Of a stretch of DNA of 64,000 bases, positions 23,665 to 37,018 are shown one piece after another. Positions within the stretch are counted from its first letter, which is position 1. The number at the start of each line of letters is the position of its first letter. The notes under the pieces are model-generated. The model was not told the origin of the DNA. It made no database searches and saw nothing but the letters and a program-made list of their open reading frames with translations. The DNA comes from Paragorgia papillata. Lineage: Eukaryota; Cnidaria; Anthozoa; Scleralcyonacea; Coralliidae. The stretch lies in NCBI GenBank assembly GCA_035771165.1, contig JAWNZC010000348.1, positions 2,840,501 to 2,904,500 of the forward strand, written 5' to 3'. The translations under genes were made by a program, and so were the position numbers.

Positions 23665-23943
23665 ATAATTTCTTATATATACCATGCATGTATACACATA
23701 TAACATCATTTGTTTTGAATTATATACGCTCTAAATTCTTTTGTGATGTAAATATTTATTTTAAATTTTGTCATGAATTATTGAGTTTAACACAGTTCTA
23801 TATACTGGCAGACTATTTTGCGTCGATGTCTTCGCTGAGCCATAATACACAATGTCGATCGGTAGAATAGTTATATGGCACCCTAACTGAGTAAACTGCA
23901 ATTTAGCATTGCAATTTACGGTAGATTGCAATTTAGCGGACAC

Positions 23944-24124
23944 CATAGACCTTATTCCAAAATGGTAGAATTAAAATTCTTTTATATGCATATAAATTAT
24001 CCCTTATGAACTCGTTTTCATGTGGGAAATTCAAATGAATTTTTACTTTTAAACGAGGTCATAAGGACTAATTTATATGCACATAAAAGAATTCTAATTC
24101 GGCGGCCATTTTGGAATAAGGTCT
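23944..24124. mobile_element. Inverted-repeat MITE (AGACCTTATTCCAAAATGG ends)
   Basis: The left end AGACCTTATTCCAAAATGG and the right end CCATTTTGGAATAAGGTCT are exact inverses. Inside, ATTCTTTTATATGCATATAA and its inverse extend the arms to more than 60 bp. The ends AGACCTTxxTCC resemble those of the element at about 38797-38946. Confidence 0.8.
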
Positions 24125-24347
24125 GCACTCGTCCGCTAACCGCCTAAGAAGACATTTAGGATTATATGGTTTATGTTTGCATGGGTTGAGCCGAAACTGC
24201 AGTTGCACCAAACTGTCTGAGAACTCATTATCTAACTTACTCTATGATGACTTTGGTTTCTTTACTTTTCAATTTTCTGTAAACGTTTGGCAAAGGCTTT
24301 CAAGATGATCGAGGAAGAGGTCTGAATATCTTAATCAAGGGCCATAA

Positions 24348-24518
24348 AGCCTGGTTTCCATATAGCCGTAAGAGCCGGCGGCATGGCTGCGGCAAGGGGC
24401 GATAGTCCAATCATAGACAGTGTTGAATTAGCCAGCAATAAAAAGCTGTATGCGATTGGACCATTGCCTCTTGCCGCAGCCATGCCGCCGGCTCTTACGG
24501 CTATATGGAAACCAGGCT
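24348..24518. mobile_element. PIF/Harbinger-like MITE, TAA target duplication
   Basis: The ends AGCCTGGTTTCCATATAGCC and inverse, with arms of about 50 bp (CGTAAGAGCCGGCGGCATGG...), are flanked by TAA at 24345-24347 and 24519-24521. The 3-bp TAA duplication is characteristic of PIF/Harbinger. A related element lies at 51635-51776. Confidence 0.75.
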
Positions 24519-24524
24519 TAAATA

Positions 24525-27500
24525 ATATTGTGGGCTCATTTACATTTCAGCATTTAGACATGCATTGCTGACGGTGACCTCTCTCAAATACCTTCTCATT
24601 CCAGTAGGTCGCTAGCAACTTGTCGAGCCCGCTACGTGCATGACGATATCTGTCAATTTATTGTTTCATATTCGTTTAGATTGTTCCACATTCTGCATGT
24701 TATACATTCTGCATTGCTAATAATAATTGTTTTACTGCCTGGCTTCATTGATCTTATACTGGCCATAGTAGGGAGTTCCGCGAATTACAAGGGAAAGACC
24801 TATAGCTATCACAGCTCGAGCCGTCGTGATAGGTAAAAGAGACCGGGGGTATCACTGAGCTCTACGAAACATTTTGTAAATATATAAAGAGCATATGCTG
24901 CATCCATGACTACTATAGTAGTCATGTAGGTCCCTTTCTTTACCCTCTTTGTTTCTTAAATTTTGGTGCTCTGCGGATATATGGTGAGTTTTAACTGCAT
25001 CACAGCAAAACTATAGAGTATACTGTAGCATGAGTATATAGTGTAAATCAAATAGGATACAATGTTCTATTGGCTTCGCTTGGTTTAATTTTAGATCAGT
25101 GTTTCTGGAAAGGACTTCTTAACCTTGGTGTGCGCTCGTGCATGCATGCGGCAATCTTATAGACTTTACAACTCATTTCTCATCAGTGCCACCAATCACA
25201 AGAAATTAATCTAACTAGACTTTAGAACCCCAGTTCTTGACCATTCGGCTATATAAATTACCGACAGGAGGAGCATAGCCCCCATTTTGAACAGTTTGAG
25301 GTGGTGATCTCTAATTGACCCAGCCCTACCCATTAATTATATCAAAATAAGATTTAAGCTTTTATATGGCGCATTTATAAAACTCCGTGCATGGATGCGA
25401 GACAGATTCAATGACTGATACATAAATGAGCGCATAGTCGTCAACCTTTCTGTTCGCCATTTCTGGTCATGATTCGTGGAAATAAAGTGGGATAACTGAT
25501 GGGGAGTATAGGGTTGTTATAATAGCCAGAAACCACACTGATGGCGATGTTGCAGCCCTCATTTGTGCTCCTTCCGGCAAATTCAGATCAGCGTTGAAGT
25601 TGTAAAACTTGACTTCTGTTTTTGATCTTACTGTATGCACTGACAAATCTTTCCACCGAACTGCTTTCTCGCTGGAGCGCTAACGCTGCAGACCTATTGC
25701 AAAATGTATAAGTATATAAAAGGGTACATTCTTTGCAGTTTATGCACTGAAGATAACAAAAGTCAAAACACATATGCAAGAGATACAACAACATTAAAAT
25801 TTAACGAATGTCAAAAAATCATTAAGTTATCTTTCACAAATAAGGTAAATACGGGTTGTCAGCTTTTACAGGCTTTTCCCCCTTAGGCTTCAGAAAAAAT
25901 TACAGACTTGTATATCAAAAGCCAGATATAACCCTTGCGGCTCAACACGCGGCACTGTTTTAAAGAGTGCGCCGTATCGATAAGACTTCGTGTGGTAAAC
26001 ACACAATAAAAATAAGCCACTTAAACATACTTGATTTGGGTATTTACGAACAGAGATAAAATTGTTTATTTTTCTGGAAAAAAAACAACTAAAAAATTTC
26101 AAGGATTTCAGTTTATTATGAGCGTTTGCATACGCCTGTGCACCCAGAATAAAAAGACCGTATCCAAAATAACGTACGTGCGTGCATGTTAGCATTTGGC
26201 TAATTTATATATCTATATACGCATAAAAACGGGTTTCCTCATGCATGTATACGGTCTAAAGTGTACACGCTTACGCGCGGCTTTCTTTTCGAGGCCCGTG
26301 AGAGACATCTTTAGACAATTAAAAATGTTGATGAACTGAACAGTTAATCTTTACAGAACCCTCATTGCGTCAAACAGTTGCGTTATATGCAGGCAAATTA
26401 CTGTGAAGCGTTTCTCGATGTGATGAAGCTTGATAAAGAGAACATACGCGTTAGTCGAATAGTCGGAGAAAAAGCATACGAATAGCAACCGTGTGAGTTT
26501 TCGGCTGGAACAAATTACAAACGGCGTGCTCCGCTAAGTTTAAATTATTTCTATCATATCGTGCACATGGTCATATATCTTTCAGCCGTTAAGTGTTTTG
26601 TGGCCGGCATCCAAGCCGCATTCATCCAAGCCGTATGCCGCAGCAGTAGTGAGAGCAAAAAATTGTCCCAATTAAATGAGCAAAGTGAAAAGCCCCATTT
26701 TTACTAGGCTTATAAAATTTTCATTGTATAAATGATGTGTCTCTAAATGCATCACGGTTGCCGCATGCATATATACATACAACTGGGTCTGTATGCAACC
26801 GTTCTGGTCAGTTGCATGCTTGCAGTACACAGAGAGACAATTATGGTATATGCAGGTGTCAGCTTCGATTATCGTTCAATCCAACAAGGTGTGATTAACT
26901 AAGTGTTTACAATTTCATGTAATCCAAATGTCATGCGAATCGATAAAACCCCTGCAGCTACGAGCCAAGCAAACCGAAAGCAATATAATGTGTCTGGTAT
27001 GTATTTGGCTATTCTTCCGCTAAACAAAAACACATGCATACATGTGGAAGCCAGCAATGCATGTATGTGCGTCTATTAATACATCTCATAGGATTCTTAC
27101 TAAATCAGTCCTTAAAGCCTGGTCCTAGTTGGTCTCTGTTTATCTATTTATCGTCGTGGAACTGAAGAGGGAAGGGTTGCAACGTATTTCTATCAGTGTT
27201 ATGCGAAACACGTCGCTACACTTTGCTTTCTAATACCGTTAAGGTCGTTAAGACACCGTTGCGGCCGAATGAAACCACCGGCAGGCTTAATCATACTTGC
27301 GTCAAAGAGTTTTAGCTGGAAATGGGTAAAGAATTGTTGAACGAATTGTTGAACGTCATTCATGCATTAATAGCGATCCAACTCAGTGGAGTCAACCGAG
27401 TGAAATTGATTCCATATACAGTTCGCTTGCTATAGTTGTTAGTTCTCGAAAAGGAAAGACATGCACAATAAAAATCTACCACACACGTCTGCTTTTATCT

Positions 27501-28455
27501 AGTCCTTACATTCACTTTGCGCAATACGCCAAAAGATAGCGTAGACAAATTCGCAATTTGAAAATACAATTACCCGAGCTAGCCCGCTTTGCCGAGATGA
27601 TTTTTATTGTGTTTACATGAGAAGGGCTAGCTCGCCTAGCCGAGCTTGCTTGCTTGTTGTGCTAATTGCGTAATTTATCAGTTCTGGTAAGACACGAAGT
27701 CTCATTGGTTAAATATGAACTGTACATGAACAAACAGAACTTGTGGATTGTTAATATGTTGAAAAAGCTGATAAAAACAACTTTTGTCGCGTGTACGAAG
27801 CTTTTAATGCAAGCCCCGGTAGGCGAGCTAGACCGGTCAATCGTGTTTACATGAGGAAAACCCAGCCTGGGTAACCGAGATGTCGGTCTCACAAAGCGAG
27901 ATCTCGGCTAGGTGGGCTGGCTCGGCTCGTATAAACACAAGATGAAAATCAACAAGAAATAATAGCACGATCTCGATATAGATAGCCGGGTATACCCGGG
28001 CTAACTCGCCTTCATATAAACACCCTCTAAATCTATATAAGCAATAAAGAGAAGTTTTGGAATAAGTCGAGTCACTGACAATGTGGTCAGTTTCATTTAG
28101 AAATGCACATTGAGTCAGACTATAGTCAAGTGATACAAAGAGCAATATAATTATAACGCATAAAAATAACCACATTTAAATTTGTTTGTGCACAGCTTTA
28201 ATCCTAAATATTTACATGGTTGCAGACAAATTTGGAACTGTACCGAAACTTCCACGGTTTCCGCACCGGAACCCTACATTTCTGGACCCGTTCGAGATCC
28301 ATGCACTGACAGATAGGCGGAACCGTGCAAATTTCGGTAAGAGTCCGACTAATTCGTCTGAACGGACCTGTGGCCGTGCAAATTTCTGAAATTCTATGTA
28401 GTCTTAGAACTGAAAAACGCGAGAATGCATGAGAGTTAGCTATATTTCCTTTGAA
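24525..28455. other. Intergenic, no gene recognised; some MITE debris
   Basis: No exon is seen in about 3.9 kb. The GTGTTTACATGA-type words with inverted CGAGCTAGCCCG/CGGGCTAACTCG stretches between 27575 and 28025 look like two or three degraded members of the GTTTACAC-ended element set. The 112-codon minus frame at 27837-28175 starts with a hydrophobic run but runs into that repeat debris. Confidence 0.4.
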
Positions 28456-28460
28456 ATTTA

Positions 28461-28666
28461 GCCGTGTTTACACTGCAAGCCATGGCCTTGGCCTGGCCCG
28501 GGGTAAATGTCTCGTGTTTACACTGGCACAAGCCTGGCCAAGGCCAAGGCATATAGGCCAACAAAAGAAGCAAGCCTAGATATTCTGGCCAAGGCCAGGA
28601 CGTGTTTACACTGGCAAAAAGTAGGCCAAAGTTAAGCCAGGCCAAGGCTTGCAGTGTAAACACGGC
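28461..28666. mobile_element. PIF/Harbinger-like MITE (GCCGTGTTTACACTGC ends)
   Basis: The left GCCGTGTTTACACTGCAAGC and right GCTTGCAGTGTAAACACGGC are exact inverses. Internal GGCCTTGGCCTGGCC words repeat in both orientations, and two further GTGTTTACACTGGC copies sit inside, suggesting internal duplication. TTA precedes the left end; the right flank is TTT. Confidence 0.75.
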
Positions 28667-28669
28667 TTT

Positions 28670-31600
28670 TAAAGATAAATACGTCACAATATGCAGGGTC
28701 ATGTGAGTTAAGCATACCATTACATGCATGGAACAAGTTGTTCACTAAAATAGGTTTGTTCTGACTCGCTAGTTTGAGGTATAGACTTATTAATTTAAAC
28801 CGATCTCAGACCCACTTTGATCGATTTTGGATCGATCAAAGTGCGAACTGTGAACGAATTAGGTATGATGGCTACTAACGCTACTTATATAGTTGTAAAC
28901 AGCTGACTAAGTATATAATTATAAAGCTAGATTGGGCGTGAAATATCGCGCACTCGATTTTCCTATTGTGCAAACTGATTATATATAGTTTTCTTCGTTC
29001 CACATGGAAACTCGCACTGAAACGAAAGAAAATAGTCGAGCGCGCGACATTTACGCTTAGTGGAAATATCTAGCTTATTAAATTTGAATTTCCACTACTG
29101 GAACAAGCTTATATTTCTCGACTGAACGCGCACCTAAGTTATATGTATGTGGATTCTGTCAAATATCGAAATTTTATTTTACATTCTACAAATCATTTAA
29201 AAGTGAAGAATGTATGTCAATGATGATGCAATGCCAACGGCATAAAATGTCGTGCCCTGGACATTTTTTTCTCTTATCTTGTGAGTTTTTATGTGGAATA
29301 AAGAAGAAAAGTATTTAATTTATACAATAGAAAAGTACCTAAAGCTACTTTTAATTTTAGTATACCGCTACTGTGATATAACTATGAACATGTACATAAA
29401 AAGAAGTTTGCTTGCATATTAATTGGCACATGCTTTCTCATTTCTGCACCCAATAGCAATGGCGATACTGCATGCATGCTCTGCCAATTGCAATATCCCG
29501 TGAAATATTTGTCAGTTACGCAAATACATCTATAGGGATTAATTCTGTGGGTTATAGAAGCTAGCTAGTAGAATTAGGAAATGATTGAACGCTTTCAAAA
29601 ATGACAAATAGCCACAAATGTATCACTAAGTTTAGTGAAACGACAACTTGATGTTAACAAATTATCGCGATTATCTACGTTTCCAGCTGCATTCGTGTGA
29701 CTGCCAGGCGTGCGTGTATTCTTGGCCAAAGCTATATAGCCGACTTGTTTGGAATTTATTTAGTTGTAAATTATCAAAATAAACATTTCACTATTTTTTG
29801 CCAAAAATTGTTCAAGATATTGGCGTTTATTTATACGACTGATAACCGTGGGTGGAGATATTATTTGCTACGTAACTCGAGTTATTGACATTGCAGGAAT
29901 ACCTTGTAATTTATAGAAAACGAAGATGTATTAGTTCTGGGGAGTTTAAAGTATACATGAATGTACGAATGTTTTTGTTTTTAAATAAATATCATTAATA
30001 TCAATAAATATCATATCAATAAATATCATTTCATTGAGTACTAACTCAGTTTTTTGGCTGCATCTCTGAGACGAGGCCTAGACTGAATATTTCCTAAAAT
30101 AACAGTTATTTTAGGATTGAACAAGACATTTATGGGATACGTAGAGAATTAGTCATCAGTCTGTCGAAAGACTATTATAGGGGCTTGTTGACAGTAGTTT
30201 AACGAGAATTTAATTTTTTTTACTTTAATTTTAGCTCGAATTTTCTCTCTCTATATATATTCATTATTTCAACTGTGTGCGAAGTCTTTTAACATCTACA
30301 TGTTTATTATTGTAATATTGTTTATTTACTTTCATCTGCGTACATATTAACGCACTATTTTGTATTTATCTACTTTGAACTACTCGGCTATAGATTCTAC
30401 ATATGTTATATTTACAGCTCATTATACTATTACCCTTATCTTTTTGGTATTCGTAATTGGAATTTTTATATTTAGCACAATCTGATCTTCTGATCTTAAA
30501 CTGTGTTCAAGTGCACTACTGCGTTTGGTTTTATAGGCTTGATTAAGCAACATCATACATACATACATACATACATGCATGCATGCATGCAAAATAGAGT
30601 AGTACCAGCATATAACTAAAAAATATAAGGCATATATTTGCATGGCTCTATGCAGTCAATAGAAGAGTTCGACAGAAGCAGAGGATCACAGGTATAATCA
30701 GGATAAATTTGAATCACATGTATTTTTAAAAAGAAATACTTGACCCACTCCACGGTCAACGATATTAGTTTTTTTTTAAAAATAATTCAAATTTGTCCCC
30801 GGTTATACTTATGATCCACTGCTACTGCCGAACTCTTCTATTAAAAGCACGTTTACATAGACGGCAATTTTGTTCCGTTTAGATATATTCGTAATGCATT
30901 TAATCGCATGCATCAGGAGGAGCTATATAGTACCAATATTTTCGCGAGTCAACCACTCAATCACATGCGTCAGTTATGAGAAAAATCGCAGCAAAATTCG
31001 TCAGTGTATAAACCAGGCTTTAGATTTCAGAGTTCAGTTTGCAGCCATATTGAATATCAATATTGATTTTCATGAGGAAATGAGTTCCCGCGCAATTAGC
31101 GTAGCAGGCGGGGGACAGGGGGGGCAATTGCCCTCCCAAAATATTTGAAAAAGGAAAATTCGGGCACTTTCTTCTAGGAATTTCGGGCAATTTTGATATG
31201 TATTTCTGTGAAATGTTCAAGAAAAATTAATACGTTAAGCTAAGATTTAAAAATCAATAGTTAACCCTAAATTTCTCGGGCAAAAATCTCTGCCCCCCCC
31301 CCCCCCCCCCCGCATATTTTGGAAAAGCCGCGAAAGGACTGGACGGGTCTTTTTGAGTCATCCCTTTTAGCCGAAACCCTAGAATACTGGCAAAGCATTC
31401 CGGTAGTTGTACTCACCCAACGCCATCTCACGTCATCGTGCAAATGGTCTATTGATACTGAATAAATTAAGACAACTTTACTTCAAATTTCTGTTGTTGA
31501 AATACTGATTCGTTTGATATAAGAAACGGTTTTTCGTGTATAATATATTTCATTTCATACGCAGTATTTGTGAAACAAGTCATGGTCTCATGTCATCAGA

Positions 31601-33280
31601 AAGATTGAAAATTAGGAGTAGTTTCTTGTTCAGGTTAAGCACGCTAGTTTTTGTACTTATGCTCACTGGTCTTGTGTTTATTCCATTAACACTTTATTGG
31701 GTTTGCTCTTGTAATATAATCATTGTTTTGCAAGTGTGATGATTCAATAGTGAGGGGGCATCGTTGGGCGGAGGAAAAAATTAGAAAAATTGATTGAAAC
31801 TCCGACGAACTTTTGGTCGATCTCTGGCGCAAAACTGTTGAGTTCCTAGATAAAATTATCATTCTATATGTTTGAGGATATTATGCTTCAGGTTGGCGTT
31901 TTACTCGATGTTATTTGCCGTTTTTTGAGGCTCTCGAGAGACAGAACTCGTGGAATATCACTGAGTTCAGGTCTGCATATTATTAAATATTCTAAGTATT
32001 TTATTTATAATGCGACGGCCGACGAGCGTGTTCACAAAATGCTCTTGTCAACACCGAACAAATATGAGTATTTTTCTATATAAAAGTAGAAATAATTGTC
32101 GTTTTCCAATATTAATTATATGTTTTACACTTGCTATTCCACTTCGGCTCAAACTGAGACCAATAGAGATTTAGGAAAGCTTCTTGCCCAACCAAGATCA
32201 ACATCACTACTTGAGCCAGTCGGTCTTCCAATCTGTTTCAAATTAACGCACTAAAATAGAACGATGCACTTCCAAAAGATCACAGAGTGTTGTCCAGTTT
32301 TGAGCACTATTCACCTTGTGTACAATTTGAGGGAGTATTAAGACAGTTGAATGGATTATTCTTGGTTCATTTTTCAAGTCAGGTTGAATGCTGCATTCTT
32401 CTTCGGATTTTCCCGTTCCTTACCTCACGTTATAGCTATAATTTTCAGTTGAGTCACTGATTCTTGTTTACAACAGCTTGGCTTTCATTTTACTTGTTTT
32501 TGGGTAAACAGCCAGTTGTGTTTAACTCATTCTAGGCAGCATCTGACTCCGATTAAGTCTTACGTATTTACGATTTTACTCGTCACAGACCGACGAGAAA
32601 TTGGGTTAAAGTTAAAAAAATATATCTCGATCTTTCAGCAGCCCAACACAGATAAACAAAGAGCTTAGCCAATATAATATACAATAATGAATATTATTTA
32701 TAGTATATATAACTATAATGATCTTATACGGTACCGGACGAATTCGGAACCGGTCTCGAATAGTACGGTTCCGCCTGTTTACACGGAAGAAAAAGTCGGA
32801 ACCGTTCTCGAATTAGTACGGTTCGCCTGTTTACACGGAAGAAAAACTCGGAACCGTTCTCGAATTAGTACGGTTCGCCTGTTTACACGGTGAAATAGGA
32901 CGAATTTGAGACTGGTCTCGAATTCGTCCGGTACCGTGTAAACGTAGTCTTATCTAACCTTTCCTACGACTCCTAACCCCTTGACTACCAGGGGTCTTCC
33001 TTTGACGAGTAAAATCGTCTGGGTTAAACAAAGTATTCATCATGTACACTTACAATTTAATATTTGCGTCCGATCTGCCCATAAAAATCGGCAGCTCATA
33101 TTTTAACTTCTACTTAAAAACTAAAAATTGTAGATTGTCGTCCGTCAGATCAAGGGCATCCCATATGACGCGTGCACTGACGTATATTAGTTTACGATTT
33201 ATATATACTGACGTATATGTATAAGTACTTCATTATTTAACGGTTGCGCAAAAGCTGAGACGCTCGAGTACAATAACAAA
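28670..33280. other. Intergenic with scattered repeats; no gene recognised
   Basis: Contains an inverted repeat at about 30657-30846 (AATAGAAGAGTTCGACAGAAG and inverse), a (CATA)n/(CATG)n array at 30552-30590, and a repeat at 31100-31312 that recurs inverted at 40548-40765 (TTGCCCTCCCAAAATATTTGA). It also holds a C homopolymer (31293-31311) and tandem CGGAACCG...GTTTACACGG units at 32725-32945. Short open frames here have no recognisable products. Confidence 0.45.
32725..32945. repeat. Tandem units with GTTTACACGG words
   Basis: Three near-identical units of about 65 bp each hold CGGAACCG, TTCTCGAATTAGTACGGTTC and GCCTGTTTACACGG. They are bounded by inverted ACGGTACCGGACGAATTCG (left) and CGAATTCGTCCGGTACCGTG (right). 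This looks like a GTTTACAC-ended MITE whose interior has been tandemly amplified. Confidence 0.7.
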
Positions 33281-33282
33281 CT

Positions 33283-33495
33283 TCCTTCAGCCTTTATTAT
33301 TTTACACCAGTATCAAAAATGCATTCATATAACACAAGATTGGCATCAAAGTCATCATATTATACACCCTCTGTGAGAACTATATATAACTATGGTAAAT
33401 TTAATCTAAAATATACTGGTACTCGGATTTGGAATTCTATCCCTGAAAATTATAAAATACGTACGTTAAAACGTCGATTTTTTGAGAACTATTAA
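33283..33495 (+). pseudogene. LINE (CR1/L2-type) ORF2 C-terminal fragment
   Basis: An open + frame ends at TAA 33493-33495. It includes HSYNTRLASKS, YTGTRIWNSIPENYK and LKRRFFENY. The order HSYNTR ... G..IWNSIP ... K+R is typical of the C-terminal tail after the reverse transcriptase in CR1/L2/RTE-type non-LTR elements. Upstream RT motifs are absent, so it is a 5'-truncated copy, as is usual for LINEs. Confidence 0.75.
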
Positions 33496-33499
33496 AACA

Positions 33500-35820
33500 C
33501 CTTTAGCTATATATTTTTTTCTCTCTTGGTATTCCCACCAAATTCACATAGCAGTTTACTGTATCTTGATTGTTTCAACATTCGCCTTTGATATCTCTTG
33601 AATATTTTCTTGAATTAATAATTCTTCTCAATAAATTTCAGCCGTTCATTATTATAAATTATTATAAACTTCTACAAGGATACCTGACTCCGATTAGCTT
33701 TTATATTATTTCAGGTATTCGTGCAGTCTAACTTAGCGGCTTACTTTTTAGTTCTCCATTTGTAATAAATTGTCTTGATATAGAGTGCAAATAAATTGTT
33801 ATTGTAGTGTGATCATGTAAAGGTTTATGTAAATAGCTCCTAATACTCGAGGTCGACAAATTCGGTTTTGGGTTGGTTTTGTTTTTTTGACGACACGCAC
33901 AGAAGTGGACGTGACCTATTATAGTATTAACATCTTTGTTTTGGTCTAACGCTCAGTCAAAAGCGCAATAAATAACTAGGCGTGTTTTTAATGCCGCTTA
34001 ATTAACCCATTTCAGGTAAATGCAAGAACATCTGTATGTTAGATCCAATACTTCCTTTATCTTGCAGTTATAAACAAAATAACAAGAACATCAACATCAA
34101 CAACGCTTTATTTTTCCCAGTAATATTAAGTAAATATGATTACGACATGATAAAACCATTGCGCGAGTGACAGAGAATTAAAAGCAGCGTGCCGCGTATA
34201 GGCAGTATTGAAACAACAATCGAAATATAGTAAGGTTAGAGTATATATACTACCGAAACAGAGAACGTAGTAGTCTAACGTTTCGAGCGAAACGGGGCTT
34301 CGCTCTGACGGGCATTCGGCTTCGCTCTGACGGGCCTTCGGTTTCGCTCTGTTTCGGCAGTATATCTAACCTTAATATATTATGAGAGAATTAGACTTAT
34401 ATATGTTGGTTATGCATAACAGTTTAATAATAATAATAACAAGGTGTTTGCTTTGATTCAGCACATGAAAATTGGTCGTCACGATACGGTCGTGATACGG
34501 TCTTGTAAAAGGCTACTAATAAACTTATAAACTTAAAAATTGATTACCTTCAACAATGCCAATGTCAATAAAGAAAACGAATTGCACTGTTAAAGGTAGA
34601 GAACCCAACCCTGTAGTATCAGTATACCTCTCAAATCATTAATTCATGAAGAAAAAACAAAAGAAATCAGTCACCGAGTCTTTGCATAGTGTGATAAACG
34701 TACAACTTCTGCCTCGACACACCTCTTGGTGTTTTCAAATATAAGAAAAATAAACGACTTCTCGTGTATGATATATTACTTTTTAATATCGGACTATAAA
34801 GTTTGTTAAAAAGTTAGCCATGGGTAAGAAATGAATACAAGTCAAATTTACGTAAGTTTGTAAAACATTAACAGGTGTTCTGTAAACGTCGCTAAATACC
34901 AGGTTTTGTATGGACTTAAACATAACTTCCGCGCTAGCTAACTTCGACGGAATTAAGAATATTGAGAAGGCGTTAATTCAGGCATATATAGTTAATATAA
35001 CTATAGAAACTTTTAGTTGCCATCGCACAGTTGGAGTGAATGGCAACCATGCATTTTCTGCATGCATGTGTTGCGTCAAATACAGTTTGGAATTTTTTTC
35101 AAATATTGAATTTTTATCAAATTTTTCAGAACGTGGATTATCTACTTCACTTCGTTTTATCGATCTATCACCGTATATGGTAGAAATGTATGGGATTACG
35201 ATGAAGCCGCTTCCACGGAATTTCTGAAATCCTTTAATGCATCTATCAAGCGAAGAACAGAGATTTGGCAACACAGATGGGCCATTAACGATAAAAGGGT
35301 GTTGACAATAGGTGTAATTTAAAGTGCTTGGTGTTATTGCTATAATTCCTGTTTGATGGATATTGACAGTAAACACCACACTTGATCATAATGTGATCTC
35401 ATGATCTTATGTCGGAACATCTGTCGGAAGTCGGAATGTAGCGGTTCTGGCTTGATAATAATAAGCTAGTGCGATTCATTGTCTTAAATAGATAATATAT
35501 TCTACTCAGATACCCCAGTATTTGAGTATTTGTTTTTCACCGAATCGTAATTCTTAAATTTTATTTTAATACGGGCTCACTTTCCGGAAGCGCAATTTGT
35601 ACTTGGCATGCGCCGATATGATGTGATGAATCACGAGCTGAATTAGATTAAGAAACGACAAGTTTCGTCAAGCTGAAAAGCGCACCAAAAATGTTGGACG
35701 ACATTTGAAAAACAACACGCGCATCTAATTACTACATTAGATAATATAAGAGAAAACTCTCACCTGGGTTAAATCCTACATCAGCTGACCAGGCGCAGCA
35801 ATAATAAAGTAAAATCCGCA
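33500..35820. other. No gene recognised with confidence
   Basis: Holds a hairpin-like block at 34255-34370 (two CGGxTTCGCTCTGACGGGC units bounded by GAACGTAGTAG/CTGTTTCGG-type inverted words). Overlapping frames at 34910-35227 (+) and 34978-35379 (-) are more than 100 codons each but have no recognisable domain or splice partners. Confidence 0.4.
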
Positions 35821-35828
35821 CGATAATT

Positions 35829-36130
35829 TCACCGATATGCTTTCAGTAAATCGGAATCTGGAATCTGCCGCGAAGTGAATAATTCACAATAATAAATAGT
35901 TTATTAATAATAATAATATTATTATTATTATTACTAATATTATTATTACTAATATTAATATTAATGATGATATTAAAACTATTTTTAAAGGTTTGTATTT
36001 ATGAACTTACCTCTATACAGCATTCTCTGCCTTGAATTTTAGATACTTGTGAATAATTCTTAATGAAAAACATTACTTCTTTTATGCTTTTGAATGTGTG
36101 TACGAAAGCCGGAAAAGCCTCGTCGAAAAG
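35829..36130 (-). CDS. Candidate small spliced gene, left copy of inverted pair (partial)
   Basis: Two minus-strand exons: 36130-36011 (40 codons, acceptor TTTCGCAG, donor GTAAGT) and 35864-35829 (ends TGA, acceptor CGCGGCAG). The joined peptide starts LFDEAFPAFVHTFKS, contains FFIKNYSQVSK and GRECCIE, and ends IPDSDLLKAYR. The right copy (36710-37062) has the same exon ends, phases and splice signals in the opposite orientation. The two differ by an in-frame 3-nt indel and several substitutions, with no frameshift. No 5' exon or start codon was identified. No family is recognised; the CC pair hints at a small Cys-containing protein but that is weak. Confidence 0.45.
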
Positions 36131-37018
36131 CTGCGAAAGTAAAAAAATAGATCAACGTCAGGCTTGGAAGAATACATACCTTGCATTTAAAAGCTTTCCA
36201 AATTCTCTTGATATACGAAGTCGTGATTTACGTTCGCCTACGTCATAACGCTCCCTGATCCGGTAAAAGTGTGAACCTTAAGGTGCGACCACGGGGGACT
36301 GACAGTTAAAAAATGCCTGTCGCTCAAGATTAGTCTGGCAATCTGCTATGCCATTCCATTTTACTGCATGAGGGCTAACCACCAGTTCTTTATTTTTTAA
36401 ATCGAAAGTAAATGAACTAATCCGCCTTTTATTATTCTCTTATCTGCGTATTACCCTCTCAGTATACCTTTCTTCGTCCGTCCGACTGTCTGCCGCCACC
36501 CATGCCGGGGTTTAAACCGTTTTTTTTTCACACCAAAAAAAGTGCGCGTCCTGTCAGATAAAAATAAAAGAAACGGAAACTCACTGTCAGCTTGTCCACT
36601 GATTCCGTCTTGTACTTACGGGCTCAGCCGAGCGCCTTTCGTTACAACTTACAGTGCTGGTTTATGTATTCTTCCAAGCCTGACGTTTATCTATTTTTTA
36701 CTTTCGCAGCATTTCGACGAGACTTTTCCGGCTTTCGTACACACATTCAAAAGCATCAAGAAGTTGTTTTTCATTAAGAATTATTCACAGGTATCTAAAA
36801 GTCAAGGCAGAGAATGCTGTATAGAGGTAAGTTCATAAATACAAACCTTTAAAAATAGTTTTTATATTACCATTATCATCATTATTATTAATATTAGTAA
36901 TAATAATATTAGTAATAGTAATAATAATGATAATAATAATATTATTATTATTATTAATAATATTAATAAACTATTTATTATTGTTAATTATTCACTTCGC
37001 GGCAGATTCCAGGTTTTC
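35829..37018. repeat. Large inverted repeat carrying the exon pair
   Basis: Arms of roughly 350 bp (about 35855-36185 and 36660-37018) are highly similar reverse complements, enclosing about 475 bp of non-matching sequence. Each arm contains an exon, a GT-AG intron with an AT-rich trinucleotide array, and the start of a second exon. The outer limits fall inside the second exon (GGAATCTGCCGCGAAGTGAA against its inverse). Confidence 0.8.

Noticed and set aside
27837..28175. 112-codon minus frame with a hydrophobic start, possible secreted protein
   Set aside because: Its second half runs through inverted GTTTACAT-type repeat debris, with no domain, splice or polyA support.
34910..35379. Overlapping 105- and 133-codon frames on opposite strands
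   Set aside because: No recognisable family, no start or splice context, and neither strand looks more coding than the other.
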